Shown: positions 13,057 to 25,934, counted from the first letter of the stretch. The stretch: 64,000 nucleotides of DNA from Hyalella azteca (GCF_000764305.2 NW_025943805.1:344782-408781); one strand, 5' to 3'. A program made the numbers and translations. Notes: generated by a model from the letters alone, not told the origin.

Positions 13057-14985
13057 AAAATTAAACCCTTTATTAAACAGCATCATCACATTTAGTTATG
13101 ATCAATGCTAATTATCAACGCAAATGCACTAAAATCAGGATCTCTGAGCTGTTTTAATTGTGAGTATTGTTCTTTTTAGAACATTGAGTATCGATATCTC
13201 ACTAATTCTCATCTTAGGCTGTAAGTCCTCAAATTTTTCTGATTAAAGGCACTTTTATCTCTTTAAAATATCTTTTTATTTGGGCAAACAACATTAATTT
13301 CTCAACCTCTACAGAATAATTTAAAAGAGTTAGACTTTCCTTTTGAACTTCAGATGCATAATTAAAATAAATATTTATAGAATAATTTAAGATAAATATA
13401 TAAATATAATACATATCTATTCGGGTTTGTAATCATTTAATACAGCTTATCAAAATCACTTTTCTTGGAAATTAAATATTTATTTGGTGATGTGAAGTCA
13501 TTTTTTGGCCCAGCTTCCCTGCAACGTTATCGTTTCTCAAAATTCTCAAACTAATTAATACTGTGTTGAAATGAATGAAAACTTGTGATTATTTCAGAAT
13601 ATCTGGGATTTATACATATATCAACCTCTACCAAGTTGAAAAGTAGTCTTAATTAATTGAGCTCAAAAATTGCATGTCGAACATAGCTTAATGGAAATCC
13701 TTCACATTTTCTAGCTGAAAAATTGCCGTAATATATAACTGGACGACTTGAAATATAATTGTGCTCTTTAGTTTCTTAGGCTTTTGAATTGAAAAAGAAA
13801 AGGAAAATTAGACTGTTTATTTGGTTCAAAAATTTTTTTTGTTGTATAAATGGTTAATAACAGGTTTCGTGGCCTCATTAAGCTAAGATTAAGATCAAGG
13901 TAATATAGTGTGTAGAGATAACAAAGATCTTTTTCGTGGCCAGAAAACCATTATTAACGCACACCCTGCGCCACCAACCATTACGCAGTTCTCTCTATTC
14001 AGAGATGGCAGTTATCTGTCACCCATTATAGAAAATCATTGCCGTATCAGGGATTCCAGCGGCCGATTATCGTCCATTATGGCCACTGATAATCCTCTGA
14101 ACATGCTCTAGCTGAACACTGATAAACCACCCGTTTTCTCTTCAGTATCCTACGATAAACTATTTAACTTGATCCTTAGTAGTAAACATTCACAGACTTG
14201 CTCAGTGGCTACCGAAAGTTTACTGCCTTTCACTTAATAGGCAACGGTCATTTACTGACTTATTTAGTAGTCATTTACTAACTTATTTAGTAGTCATTTG
14301 CTGACTTATTAGTAGGCATTTACTGACTTACACTTCGATCAGTAGCTATACCTACCATCCACTCGATTGCTCATCAGTAGCTAAAGACCATCAGAAGCTA
14401 CAATTCAACACGCTGCAGACTGGCTACCAACAATCCCAAAATTTCGACTTAAAACTTCACGTTAAACCATCTTTCAACTATTAAACTTCGCCAGGCTTCA
14501 GATATAAACACGATGAATGGTGCGCCAGCCACAACCAATCAATGAAATTAGTCATGACGTCTGAAATTAGGGAATCCATCAAAAGTCAGATAGTGATTTA
14601 AATTATCTGAACATTACTTTTTCGAATTAGTCACGGAAGAAATTAAGATCACTTTTAAAGCCTGCTGTGAATGCAACAGTAATATTAATCAATTAAGAGT
14701 CAGATGTAAAAAATTATGAATTGTGAATTGTTGTGTCGACAATTGATTCAGCCCTCTCTTCTCTTACTTATGACGCAACATTAATTGACAATTCCAGAAC
14801 AGCCTTTGGAAGTTATGAAGCCTGTTGAAAATATAACTGAATTTTACTCCTTTATATTGGCATCATTGATCGTTATAGATTTTAACATTATAAGTTGACG
14901 AAGAAAAATCACTTGATGGTTATCTGCGTAGGTTCACAGATTATGTAAATCATGAATTTAAGTCGGTCATAAATGTAAGGACAAT
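13057..14985. other. Intergenic, no supported gene
   Basis: AT-rich DNA. The mixed patch at 13905-14110 contains a 67-codon frame without a proper start or splice sites. Nothing else recognisable apart from the 23-bp repeat listed separately. Confidence 0.45.
14247..14330. repeat. 23-bp tandem repeat, about 3.7 copies
   Basis: The unit is gtcatttactgacttattt plus agta. Starts are at 14247, 14270 and 14293, then a decayed fourth unit beginning ggcatttactgactta. Confidence 0.85.
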
Positions 14986-14989
14986 CAAT

Positions 14990-15440
14990 ATTGTAGAATA
15001 ATATGCGATTAAAAATTACTTTTTAAAGACAACACTTCTAAAGAATCCAGTGTCTTTGTTGTTACACATGTGCAATGAATTTCTAATTCTATTTACATAT
15101 ATTAAAAAATAATTTAATTTTTTTTCAATATATAGAAATTTTGTAAATTTTCAAAATTACTTATTCTGTCAACTGATTAATGCATTGTCTCTGACTTTAT
15201 GCAAGCGTGCAAAATTTCAGATCGATTAAATAGGTAGAAGTGTGTCATATATGGGTTATAAGATTTGTAGCAGAAAAATTATTTTTACTTTTTTAATACT
15301 GAAACAAAAAAAAATATTTTTAAAATTATTTATCCCGTCAATTGATTCATGCATTGTCTCCAACTTTACGCAAGTGTGCAAAATTTCAGATTGTTTGGAC
15401 AGGTAGAAGTGTATCAAATACCGATTATAATATTTGTATA
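14990..15440 (+). repeat. Dispersed repeat, forward copy
   Basis: Contains two diverged units of about 170 bp sharing gcattgtctc, gcaagtgtgcaaaatttcaga and ggtagaagtgt. The left part matches acttctaaagaat and gtgtctttgttgttacac. The array ends in (acaa)n at 15443-15462. The same block lies reversed at 51040-51480. Such arrays resemble the 3' tails of non-LTR elements, but no reading frame is attached here. Confidence 0.75.
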
Positions 15441-15462
15441 GCAGACAAACAAACAAACAAAC

Positions 15463-18400
15463 AAGAATGGAAGTTAAAAAGAAGTGTTGTAATAATAAAA
15501 AGATGCTTTTTATCATTTCATAGCAATTTATCTGTGAGAATTGTTTTTTTCCATCACATTTTGACACAACTCTCCCAATTATGAACCATTTATTTGTTAC
15601 AAAGCAATTGATGATCCTGAAAATGAATTTTTTGGACAGCCCTTTTTCAGTAACCACGCTGTTCTACAATGAAACTGAAAACATATTCATAATTCATAAT
15701 TCCACTTACGTGTGATATGAGCAATTAATGTTTTCTTCTGATGATCTGTGAAACATCGGACCATAATTTCTTATACTTTGTTCTCTATGTCCATCACATA
15801 AAGTTTTTTCCCGTACGCCGCTTAGCGATTCAGCTAGCCAGAGGGCTCGTGTGTATGGAATGTTGAGAGCTGCGGGAGCTTAGCACTCCTGCGGGGTCTC
15901 CAGAGCTGAGGACGCTCGTCGTTCTGTGTTCTTCACTGAGTGAAGTATGGGTCGGTCATCTCAGTGGGTTAGTCGGACACCTCAGGATAGGAGTCCTAAT
16001 GTCGGTATAGGATCCGATCAGACATTCCTGATGTCGGATCAAATACTGATTTCAAATTGGATTTTGGGAAACAAACAGTAATTTAATCCTTCGCAATGAT
16101 GGTAACTGTTTTAATTTATTGACGTGATATTCATGGAATTGTCTGCATGGAAGTCAGTTATTGATGAAAAGAAACATGGAAGGATATTGTCTTCGACTAT
16201 TGGAATTTTGTCAAACGGTATTCAATACCCATTGAATACCGTTTGTATTCATAGACTATGGATACGCTAACATTGTCATTTTCACGCAAAAAAATGTCTG
16301 CGCTAACATTGTTTCGCCTGTTGCCCAGCACAACCGCGTATCACTCGCTACAACTTCATCCGTATAAACTATAAAATTTCTGATTTTATGCCCAGCTCGA
16401 GGGATAGGAATAATTCCGGTGTAGCCCTAACACGTCTTTTAGTCACACGGAAAAAAGTCAAAGTTCCATCCACCGCCGCTATCATAATCCCTTCTTAGGC
16501 ACCAAGCAACCATTTTGAACTCCCATGAAATTTTTTATGAGTTTGGAGTTCACAATGATAAAACGTTTTCCTGACTGGCTGGACTCATATATTCACTTTA
16601 CATCGTATAATGAGTCGAATCAGCAGAAGATTACGATGGAGTTTCAACCAAAAATTAAAAATATAACACCGATTTTTTTAATACAACGTCAGTTTAAAAA
16701 TACGTCAATACTACGTCAACGTGGAGATTGACGTAGTCAAACTCCACGTCATCGGGGTATAACCACTTTTCTTCAATAAATAAATAAATAAATAAAGTTT
16801 AGTTCTATTCATTGAACAGGGTACTTCTACTATGTCTCCTGTTGCACTTGCGAACATGCTGGATAATATGGATAACAAAAAGTATGTCGTACATCAATTC
16901 ATAGTTGAACGTTGCATTATTCATACATCAGATTCCATGTGAGCTATGCGATTCTTTAGAAGATTGTCACGCCGCATCACGCGCTGCCCCCTACGGACAT
17001 CAAGGGGACTTGATATAAGAACCGAACATCAGTCACACAAATTACTTCCAATAAAAAGTCCATTTGTTTAACTAATGGAGCTAAATCCCTTACCTTTATA
17101 GAGGTCCATTTAGATCCATTACGACGATTGTTATCGCGCTAAGACCGACGTGGATTCTTTTAAAGATGGATCGAACTTTGGAGGAGGATATTCCGGCGCG
17201 AAGATGGTCATCGTATCGCTGACCCATTGCAGGGAAAATTTGAATGCTTTAAATTGAGGACCGATTAACAATTTAGAGGCGTGATTATTTTAATCTTAAA
17301 CCATTTTTGTTTAGGATTTTAGTATCTTTAAGGGAAGTTCAGTGATACTCGTTTATTTTGATGCGTTGCTTAGATTAGAAATATTTTCAGCAGAAAAAGG
17401 CAATATAATATTAATCGTTGTTTATGAGTATATTTCTGTGGAGGTCTTTGATAACGTAAGGTGAAGGCTTACACAATATAAAAAATATCACAACACCCAA
17501 ATACATTTTTTAAGGTTTGAGTATTATGAGTCATGAAACTTAACATGGTTAGCTGATTTATATATCTATAAAAAATTTTCTACAGAAAAGATCCATTAGA
17601 GAAACTAAATAACAAAGAAAATGACTGCCATAACCCCGGCATGTTTGTTTTGAGACGATTCTCTGGCAATTTCTATTATCAATTTAGTAGAACCACACGC
17701 AAGTTAACAATTATCACTGCAAAATTATGATAGAAGAAGTAAACCTTTAAAAAAATTCTGTAAAACAATGAAAAGAACACGGTGTGAAAATATTACTTCT
17801 TTGTGTTTATACTGTCAATTTAGGTTTTAAATGACACTTTTTTTAGTTCCATTCTCACACATGTTTACTTTTTTATTGATTTTAATGAAGTGTTTAAAAT
17901 TTTGGTTTCACATGCGTTGCATTGGTAAAATGCTTCCACGAAATCAAGGTATCAAGTATACGAACTTTTTCTCAGGGTATCAAGTATCCGAATTTTACGC
18001 AACGAATAAGCAATATCAGCCTTCATAATTTTCCTCGGTTGGGAAGCGCTGGTCGCTGGTTGTAGATTCGCTACCTCCTCCTGTTTTCAATCTTGCCTAC
18101 ACATCAGGCAAGAGTTTAGAGATAATGTGACCTCCCAGGAGAGCTGTCTCACGCTGCTTGCTATGTATGAGCGACCTTGGAACCCGGAAATTCTTCCATG
18201 TTTTCCTATTATTATTTATTATTTTCGCGAACTTAGTTTAGAATTTTTATTAATATGTGCTTTTTAGTATATATCAAGTTATTTTCAACGAATAGAAAGC
18301 ACCAGGAAAAGAAAGCTCATGACCTTATTAAATAAAAATGTCAAAATTTCAATTCACTGGTTAAGTTTTACTTAAAGATTTTTGAACGATCCCATCATTC

Positions 18401-18860
18401 TTAGCAAAGTAAATTGCCTCAATGAACATCTAACTTAGCGCTTACATGCATTTCAATCCGTAATTCATTAATTCCAAACCTTACATATTAGTCTCTTTTT
18501 ACAACTGTAAGCCTGAAATACTTCATAGTTCCAATAAGAATTTTTGAAAAATTCAGGTGGCCTTTCCATACGCGAAGAGAGTTTCGCCTTTATCAGCAAC
18601 GCCATCGAAGTTAAGCGTCGGCCTACAAAGTGCGTTCAAAGCTCACCGAGCGTCCGCTTCACGAGAACAATTGGCAATAACAGCAGACTCTTTTCCTAAA
18701 TATTTATGATATGAAGCTGCAATAAGTAAAAAGTGTTCAATTGAATTTGACGTTTGTTGCACTGGCATAGGGTAGTGAGCTTTCTTCAGTGAATAGAAAA
18801 AGAACTGGATAAATAAGGATAGACATATATGAGCATGTTAGAAACAATTTTTTGTGAAGA
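15463..18860. other. Intergenic, no supported gene
   Basis: Mostly AT-rich. GC-richer patches at 15810-16040, 17085-17220 and 18555-18680 were read on both strands. None gives an exon with paired splice sites that I can defend. (aaat)n occurs at about 16776-16795. Confidence 0.4.
16212..16245. repeat. Perfect 15-bp snap-back hairpin
   Basis: caaacggtattcaat at 16212-16226 and its exact reverse complement at 16231-16245, with loop accc. Confidence 0.95.
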
Positions 18861-18867
18861 TTTTTGC

Positions 18868-18906
18868 ATTTTTCTCTGATTATAGGCATTATAATCAGAG
18901 AAAAAT
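18868..18906. repeat. Perfect 17-bp snap-back hairpin plus third arm
   Basis: atttttctctgattata (18868-18884) and its exact reverse complement (18890-18906) are separated by ggcat. A third, direct copy of the right arm (attataatcagagaaa) follows immediately at about 18909-18924. Confidence 0.95.
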
Positions 18907-19149
18907 ACATTATAATCAGAGAAATCTGATGCAATACAGGCATCATAGGTTCATGACTTTTTAATGAATAAGAGACGAGTATTGGCAAGCCTCTTGATAG
19001 CTTCAAATGAAGATATGTTGGTTGCTGTTCAAAAATTTCAGGGCCCGTTCGTTGATGTAAGTCATAAAATATTCTTCAGTCATTGTTCATGTTGGATAAA
19101 TTCGCACATATATAGTTCCTCACCATTCATTATTGCATCTCTGGGCTGA

Positions 19150-19409
19150 AATAAGCATGAGGCAGAGGGCCCCAGCCATGGAGGGGGGGCCCAGCACCCT
19201 GGGGGGCCATGAGGGGGCGGCCGCATGAACAGCGCAGGGGGCGGCGCTGATAAATGTTGGGGTCCCTCTGACGACACTGCCGGGGTCTGATTGCCGGCGC
19301 TGAGGGAACGTCGCTCAGCACGTCAGCGTGACGTGACGTGCTGCTGTGACGTCGTCGCTCCCTGACGTGCTGCTGTGACGTCGCTCCCTGACGTGCTGCT
19401 GTGACGTCG
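19150..19409. repeat. GC-rich island and 26-29-bp minisatellite
   Basis: 19150-19265 is very G-rich on the plus strand (runs of 5-7 G), in sharp contrast to its surroundings. 19320-19409 holds about three units of gacgtgctgctgtgacgtcg joined by ctccct. The array stops exactly at the N, so its length is unknown. Confidence 0.85.
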
Positions 19410-19410
19410 N
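19410..19410. other. Assembly gap (single N)
   Basis: One N separates two different minisatellites. Gaps between tandem arrays usually hide an unknown number of units. Confidence 0.95.
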
Positions 19411-20280
19411 ATGCTAGGCCTCATTCGGGTACTTACATGCCACTTACATACATGCTAGGCCTCATTCGGGTACTTACATGCCACTTACATACATGCTAGG
19501 CCTCATTCGGGTACTTACATGCCACTTACATACATGCTAGGCCTCATTCGGGTACTTACATGCCACTTACATACATGCTAGGCCTCATTCGGGTACTTAC
19601 ATGCCACTTACATACATGCTAGGCCTCATTCGGGTACTTACATGCCACTTACATACATGCTAGGCCTCATTCGGGTACTTACATGCCACTTACATACATG
19701 CTAGGCCTCATTCGGGTACTTACATGCCACTTACATACATGCTAGGCCTCATTCGGGTACTTACATGCCACTTACATACATGCTAGGCCTCATTCGGGTA
19801 CTTACATGCCACTTACATACATGCTAGGCCTCATTCGGGTACTTACATGCCACTTACATACATGCTAGGCCTCATTCGGGTACTTACATGCCACTTACAT
19901 ACATGCTAGGCCTCATTCGGGTACTTACATGCCACTTACATACATGCTAGGCCTCATTCGGGTACTTACATGCCACTTACATACATGCTAGGCCTCATTC
20001 GGGTACTTACATGCCACTTACATACATGCTAGGCCTCATTCGGGTACTTACATGCCTCTTACATACATGCTAGGTCTCATTCGGGTACTTACATGCCACT
20101 TACATACATGCTAGGCCTCATTCGGGTACTTACATGCCTCTTACATAAATGCTAGGCCTCATTCGGGTACTTACATGCCACTTACATACATGCTAGGCCT
20201 CATTCGGGTACTTACATGCCACTTACAGAAATTCTAGGCCTCATTTGGGTACCTACATGTCTTTTACATTCATGCTAGGC
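19411..20280. repeat. 41-bp satellite, about 21 units
   Basis: The unit is atgctaggcctcattcgggt plus acttacatgccacttacatac. The first ~15 units are essentially identical. Variants (cctctt, taggtctc, aaatgctagg) accumulate after 20050 and the last two units are strongly diverged, so the array decays only at its right edge. The left edge abuts the N gap. It has no unique spacers, so it is a satellite and not a CRISPR array. Confidence 0.97.
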
Positions 20281-20289
20281 CTTATTCGT

Positions 20290-20980
20290 CTATGAGGGAT
20301 GAGGCGTTTTTTTCTAATACTCGTTCAGATTTTGAGTCAGAAGTTACAACAGCCGTTCCTCTTCCCGAATTAGTTGATGAAATACAATATAATGTAGGTT
20401 GAAATAAAGACTGTGAAGCTCAGATAGTTTATTGGGATTGAAAAACGACGACGCCTACCAGCACCTACAAGAGTTGTTGCCTTGTTGGTTGTTAAAAAAG
20501 ACACGACATGAATACTGTGGAATAGCAAGATCAAACGAATACAGAAAATACACATGGTGGTTCAGTTACACTTCGAAATATGGAATTACGTTACAAGAAT
20601 CGAGTTCTTCATGGTAGACGTGGCAGCTTACACCAGCAGATGTTAACTCCACGGCGGCAGACAGAAAATGACGCTACAGCGTGATTACCGTCACAATATT
20701 TGATGGCACGATTCAAACATAAAAATAATTTCGTTATTTAATGAATTTTAATTATGCAGAAATTACACGAGTGTTATTCCTGCTCGAACATTGACAACAT
20801 TTAGTGACCAAATATTTTGATAATTATTTAAAAGTGAAATGATTAATACGAAATAATCAATCGAGTTCAAGGTAATTAAGTTACATATAGTTTTAAAGAG
20901 TTGTGATAAACGAGTTTGAAGGTTTAATAGAATTAATTGCGACATTCACAAGTAAAGACAGTGCGAGATATAAACGGGTC
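20290..20980. other. Unassigned segment between satellite and its outlier copy
   Basis: 20285-20400 has a plus-strand open stretch of 37 codons that begins with an ATG and ends near a possible donor. I do not recognise it. The remainder is AT-rich. Confidence 0.3.
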
Positions 20981-20986
20981 ACTGCA

Positions 20987-21050
20987 TGTACTTCCATGCC
21001 ACGTACATACATACTATGCTAGGCTTCATTCGGGTACTTACATGCCTCGT
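20987..21050. repeat. Isolated degenerate copy of the 41-bp unit
   Basis: Contains gtacttccatgccacgtacatac, broken here only by mismatches, followed by tgctaggcttcattcgggta and cttacatgcct. It is about 1.5 units, 700 bp beyond the end of the main array. Confidence 0.85.
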
Positions 21051-22540
21051 GACGGTGTCGGGCCACTTACAAGTACTTGAATGAGACAAACGTACATGCT
21101 GTTGAAGAATTATTATGAAACCCAATACTGCTGACAGTAATATGCAAAATTAGCTTATATTGTTCTACAAAAGACTTCTAAAACTGAGGCTGCCAGTTTC
21201 ATTTCTTTATTGATCCGACGACACAATTTATGTTTCGTATGACATCGCGTGAGGCACGCATGAGCTTCGTGAGTATGATTAATAAGAGTCTAATCGGAGA
21301 AAGTTTATAGAAATGAGACTTTTTTCTTCTTATATAAATTTTTATTATAACTTGGTTAACTACTTGACGATGGCAGGGAATTATTTGTCCGTTAGTGAGC
21401 AACCAGCATAAGTGGGCGGAATTATAGATAAACTCAATCACATTTTGTCAACTCGTTGGGTTTAAAGCTATTAAACATGGGATTTATAGGTACCTTTGAA
21501 ATGCTACGGAAATCCTCTGCATCATGCTTAGTGGCAAGGTTATGTCGACAGCATCGACCCAAGGATTTAAAACTAGACTTCAGAGATTTACTTCCCAAAC
21601 AAAAGGATTTTAAAAATAAATTCATCTCTGTATGGAATCAAGTGTATTGATGCTGCACGCTTTGTTCACACTAGTAAACAACTATATTTTTGTGTATACA
21701 TGAGTTACTTTGATAAAACACACCTGGTGAAGTGAATCACGAAGTGTAAAAGTTAAATCACGAAATAAAATCGAGATCGTGCTGTGAAATGAACAATGTC
21801 CTATGTGCAATATGATTTTTCTCTGTGCAATATGATTGCAATCAATTATCGGGCGAATAGTGATGGGTCCATAGCATGCGATTCATGCTCTCATTTCGAC
21901 AGTCTATCACTTGTGACTTGACAGAGGTGAACCTATCCAGAAAAATAATTGTCTACTTACACGTCAAGTGGCTGCAAAAAATCAGATTTTTACAACCCGC
22001 TGCAATTTTTGCAATATTTTTCATAATTATCAGAAGTTATGATTTATAAGCAGAGTTCCATTTGTACACTCCTCGATTATACTCTGTTTAATAAACGCTT
22101 TGCCATCACAGATATGGCTGACTCTGACTATATCCAGAGCAACGTCCATGCAACATATATTATAGTTGAATTAGAATTTAATAATTTTAGAATTAACTAA
22201 AAACCGATGATATTGTTGAAAATAGTGGTGCGAATGGCATATCTAAAATTAATGAGTAAATATATGTGTTTGAAAGGCTAGTTTTTAAGACATTTTGTAT
22301 GTCATAAAGTGCTAATTAATGCTGGTTGATTTTCATTTATTCAATGCATACTCAATCTTGTAACTTTTTATTTTTGGCACAATAATGTTTCGTTGTTACG
22401 AGCCAAGAATGACTGCCAAAATATTAGAAAAGAGTTCATCTACTTTAAGACTGAATAATCAGATCCGCAATTACCTTTAACTACCGACTATGGTGCATGG
22501 TGTTGTGCTAGAGAAACTCGGGACGGTATCTTGTTTGCCA

Positions 22541-23421
22541 CTACCACTGAATGTGATCGAAGTTTGCCTGGCAGAGGACGTTACACGGCCAGTTATCTGG
22601 CAAGTCGTCGATGAAATTTTGATACATTACAAAGTACATTTCGCCAGAGCCTCCGTTATTCAGAAAATCCAGAGACGTCACTGCATTCATGTCCAGAGGA
22701 GTTCCATCCTCCCACACCACGGCCAAAGTAGAAGTCTTCTGCAGGCCCACACGGGTGCATTTCTCTGTATCCGTTGAGGAAATTGTTTATTTCAGTTATC
22801 CATGGGTTATCTATTCGTATTCAGATGTTACATTATTTTATTTTTGCAAATGATCTCACGTAGCCTCAAATGATGACGGTTGTCGTTGAATCAACTTATG
22901 AATCAATATATGCTTCCAAATTATTACGTTATAACAAAGTCATTTTCAGTACTAAATTGCATACTTCAGCAGCATTTTGTCGAACCTAACTAAATGTCCC
23001 AGGTTGACGCAGATCAGTTGAGGCGCAAACGCGTTTATATTTTAACTTGAGCTTAATCCAAATTATCTTATATACAATGGAAGATAAAATACAGCATTGG
23101 CCACACGCCGGACATGGTTTACCCTACCACATTCAATTGTAATTCCAAAGGACAGAAGGTCTTTTTCATTCCGTATAACAAATTTTCAACGTCGGTGTCT
23201 CCAAGCCCTAATTAGCTGCCTTGCGAAATAACGTTGCATTTTGTTGAAGCATGCGCAATATTCTATCTGGGGGAAGTGAGCTTAATTGAACGCAGTTAAT
23301 TGAAAGATGGCCATTTAGAATATCTAAATATAAAAAACTTATGAATTATTAACTCAAGCGAATATCTACAATTTAGATGCACGTCTCAGTTAATTCCTAA
23401 TAACATACCTGTAACAAACTT
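22541..23421 (-). pseudogene. PAN-CTLD gene copy 1, truncated at assembly gap
   Basis: Exon 4 is complete (22764-22541, 224 nt, acceptor ...gatacag, stop TAG at 22543-22541) and encodes the last 73 residues of a C-type-lectin-like domain: W-E-D-G-T-P-L-D, N-N-G-G, D-D-L-P-D-N-W-P-C and C-N-V-L-C-Q. Exon 3 survives only as its final 13 nt (23421-23409) with donor gtatgt, then meets the N at 23422. Exon 4 has the same length and phase as in the copy at 30872 and differs from it at about 11 of 73 residues, so the visible part is not decayed. Exons 1-3 are missing either because of an assembly collapse at the gap or because of a real deletion. With only the 3' part visible I call it partial rather than proven dead. 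Confidence 0.75.
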
Positions 23422-23422
23422 N
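23422..23422. other. Assembly gap inside exon 3
   Basis: A single N directly follows (in gene direction, precedes) the last 13 nt of the CTLD exon 3. Sequence on the other side (23423 on) is not exon 3. Confidence 0.95.
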
Positions 23423-23453
23423 TATCAGTAACTAAATCCTTTAGTTACTGATA
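23423..23453. repeat. Perfect 14-bp hairpin touching the gap
   Basis: tatcagtaactaaa, loop tcc, then the exact reverse complement tttagttactgata. It begins at the base after the N. Confidence 0.95.
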
Positions 23454-25259
23454 TTTTTTTAAAGCCTTCAACTTCTATCGTTTTATCCCATCTTAAACTC
23501 TTTCATATTAAAATTAAATACAATTCACTTATTTACCAATGACCGATTTTGATAAACATAACTGTATGTCTGGTTTTAATCGTCTTAACGATTATAACCA
23601 GATAATATATAACTTAACTGTATATCTGATTTCAGTAATAAAATTGCTAATGCACCTCTCGTGCCCCAATCATGAGTTAGCTGATGGATATATTGACATG
23701 ATTTGATCCATAAATAGTTTTTATTTTTTCTGTGGCTAAATCGGTATAATAAATAATGGATATCTTAACAAAGATTCAACTCTGACACTGCCGTAAGTTG
23801 CACAAGCATTTCGCAACTCTCATATCGATTTTAAATTACCCATCTTAATTAATACGAGATCTTACAGTTCTCCATATAATTGTTGCATGTAATACAAGTT
23901 TTGAATGGGACAACAAATATTTCAAACGACAAGTATTGGACGACATATATTTCAAATTATTAATTATAAATTGAAACGCTTGGTACTGCTAATTTGTTGG
24001 TAAAAGTCTCAAAAGGGCGAAAAAATAGATTCTCAAATGAACATGAATTTTGAGCAAAATGGGAACATATGTAAATGAGCAAAACATCAAGGTTCTTTTC
24101 TGTGCAAGTTCAAGATCCATTACCAACCTATAATATCAAACATTATTATATATTTATTTCGATTTTATTGTTATAGTGTAACTGATAAATGTCTAAGAAA
24201 ACGAATTTGCTGTCTTTGAGTCTGTGATATTTTTGCAAAAGTTTCAAACTTCTCCATTTTTACCTTTTACTCATAAACTCCGTCAAATTAAACTGTTAAA
24301 TTAAAAACCATCAATTACCTACCTAGCACGGTATTTCTGTTTTTATTAGCCCTGATACCTGAATTTCAGTGTAAGTTTTATAATTATTATTTTGCATAGG
24401 AAGATGTTCAAATATGCGCACTTGCACAACGTAGATTCATAAATAGTATGAATTCTTTCGTATATTGTGCATTTATGGACCGTGAATTTTTGAATCACTT
24501 TACGGAAGAGTAACTTGTAACAAATAAACTTGGTCGATTATATGAATAGTTATTTAAAATTATTATGCATAAATATGCTTAAAGCTTGCTTTTCTTATAA
24601 AGAAATATTCTCCGAAAATGCTTCTAATCACGCCATGAGAAGAGTGAGGTGCTGCAAAGAAAAATTTTGATGAGAATCGAATCGACAAAGTTATGATGTC
24701 AGGTGCGTAGTTCTGAATGATTTAGTAGAATTAATTTTACACTTCATCAATGGAAATTCGATAATTTAAATGGAGTAAGCATCCTGTCAGAATGAATCGG
24801 AGACTCCCTTTCATGCCCAAAACTTTCATCAACTCTTTGTCGAAAAAATGCTGAAAATAATTTGTTAATGTCAAATCATTCATGTCTGTTATGTAAAGAT
24901 TAACTACAAATTAAAATCGGACCCCTGAAGCGTAGAAAGATAAAAATCTTCTGATAAATACGTGAAAATAATCGAATATTTTTCACAATTTTTACAACTT
25001 GATACAAATACAAATTATAATAGTAGCTCACCTGGAAGTCGACAGAAAATTATCTGCTTACAACAAACTTAAGTTAATTGAGCCACGACTTCAGAGAAAC
25101 TCCAGACTCAAAGTAAAAACTGACAATGACTTGCGTCGCGACTTGAAACAACTTCCTCATTCCAAGAATATTCACAGGTACAAGTTCACTAATCGATGTT
25201 GGATCGTGGCCAATTATTGCCTTTTTTGTGCGGATTTGGCCGTTTTTTCTTGCCATCAT

Positions 25260-25480
25260 CTAGCAACCTAGCTGGCCGGAACACTCGCTACCTGCGTTCT
25301 GAGCCCACACATCACACTTGCTGGGCTCGACCATGCAATGGTCACACAGGAACTGTTTGGGCGTCGCCCCGACAACGTACGTCGCGTTTATAAATTTTGA
25401 CCGGATTGAATCTAGGACCAGAGTATAAAACTTCCACCATCCAACAATATCATACACTTCTTCCTGACCTGTAATCACGA
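25260..25480 (-). other. Conserved GC-richer segment, possible decayed exon
   Basis: On the minus strand a 61-nt stretch (about 25364-25304) lies between an acceptor-like ...caaacag and the donor-like gcag|gtagcg. It is open and encodes L-C-D-H-C-M-V-E-P-S-K-C-D-V-W-A-Q-N-A. In duplicate copy 2 (34.2-34.7 kb) the acceptor AG is lost and a different frame is open upstream, so no frame is conserved between copies. I do not recognise a domain. Its 3' end and donor are the seed of the 46-bp minisatellite in copy 2. Confidence 0.35.
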
Positions 25481-25867
25481 CAAACTTTGAATGTGTTCGA
25501 CTACTTCACACTCATCAACTAAAATGTGCTCCTAATCGTGTGTGTGAGGTTTGACGAGTATATAAATTGTAGCAGTGAGCCATGAAGTGCGGCCTTGCGT
25601 GAGTTCGAAGTTAAGAACATAAAGAGACTGTCTTTTCTTATATTAATGGCGTGGCAATCATTTCAATCAGGGTTTGATTTGAACACAGCATGTAGCGAGT
25701 CCTCTTAACAATTCTTTAATTCGAGTTGGCCGAGACGCTGTGTTCTGATATTAGGGTAGTTGAATACTTTAGTGCTGCTCGGTACCAATCATCGACTTAC
25801 GTACCATTTGTCTGCAGTATAAAATATTTTCCAAGTAGCCAGATGAGTTATTGACCTTCCTGCACAT

Positions 25868-25932
25868 AATGTAATCCATACCCCCATGTAATCCATACCC
25901 CCAATCCATACCCCATAATCCATACCCCCAAA
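25868..25932. repeat. Imperfect 13-19-bp tandem repeat
   Basis: Four units of taatccatacccc with variable spacers (atgtaatccataccccc, aatccatacccc, ataatccataccccc). Confidence 0.85.
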
Positions 25933-25934
25933 TA

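Larger units (their letters stand above)
21000..25830. repeat. Direct segmental duplication, copy 1
   Basis: Aligned by eye with 28070-35040 at many points: gacatcgcgtgag at 21241 and 28189; ccgcaattacctttaactac at 22468 and 30791; the CTLD exon at 22541 and 30872; the splice donor of exon 3 at 23409 and 31731; atcaattacctacc at about 24310 and 33300; tgcgttctgagcccaca at 25292 and from 34245 on; ttagggtagttgaatacttt at about 25752 and 34992. Copy 1 lacks the material corresponding to exons 1-3. Confidence 0.85.

Noticed and set aside
15256..15657. 133-codon minus-strand frame
   Set aside because: AT-driven (Phe/Leu/Ile-rich) and overlapping a dispersed repeat.
15940..16010. tRNA-like A box (ctcagtgggttag)
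   Set aside because: No B box or cloverleaf follows. At most a decayed SINE head.
18604..18624. Similarity to the 5S rRNA segment cgaagttaagc...gtcgg
   Set aside because: Only about 15 bases resemble 5S and the rest of the gene is missing. It could be chance or a 5S-derived SINE remnant.
19411..20280. Regular repeats that could suggest a CRISPR array
   Set aside because: The 41-bp units are contiguous, with no unique spacers, in a eukaryotic context.
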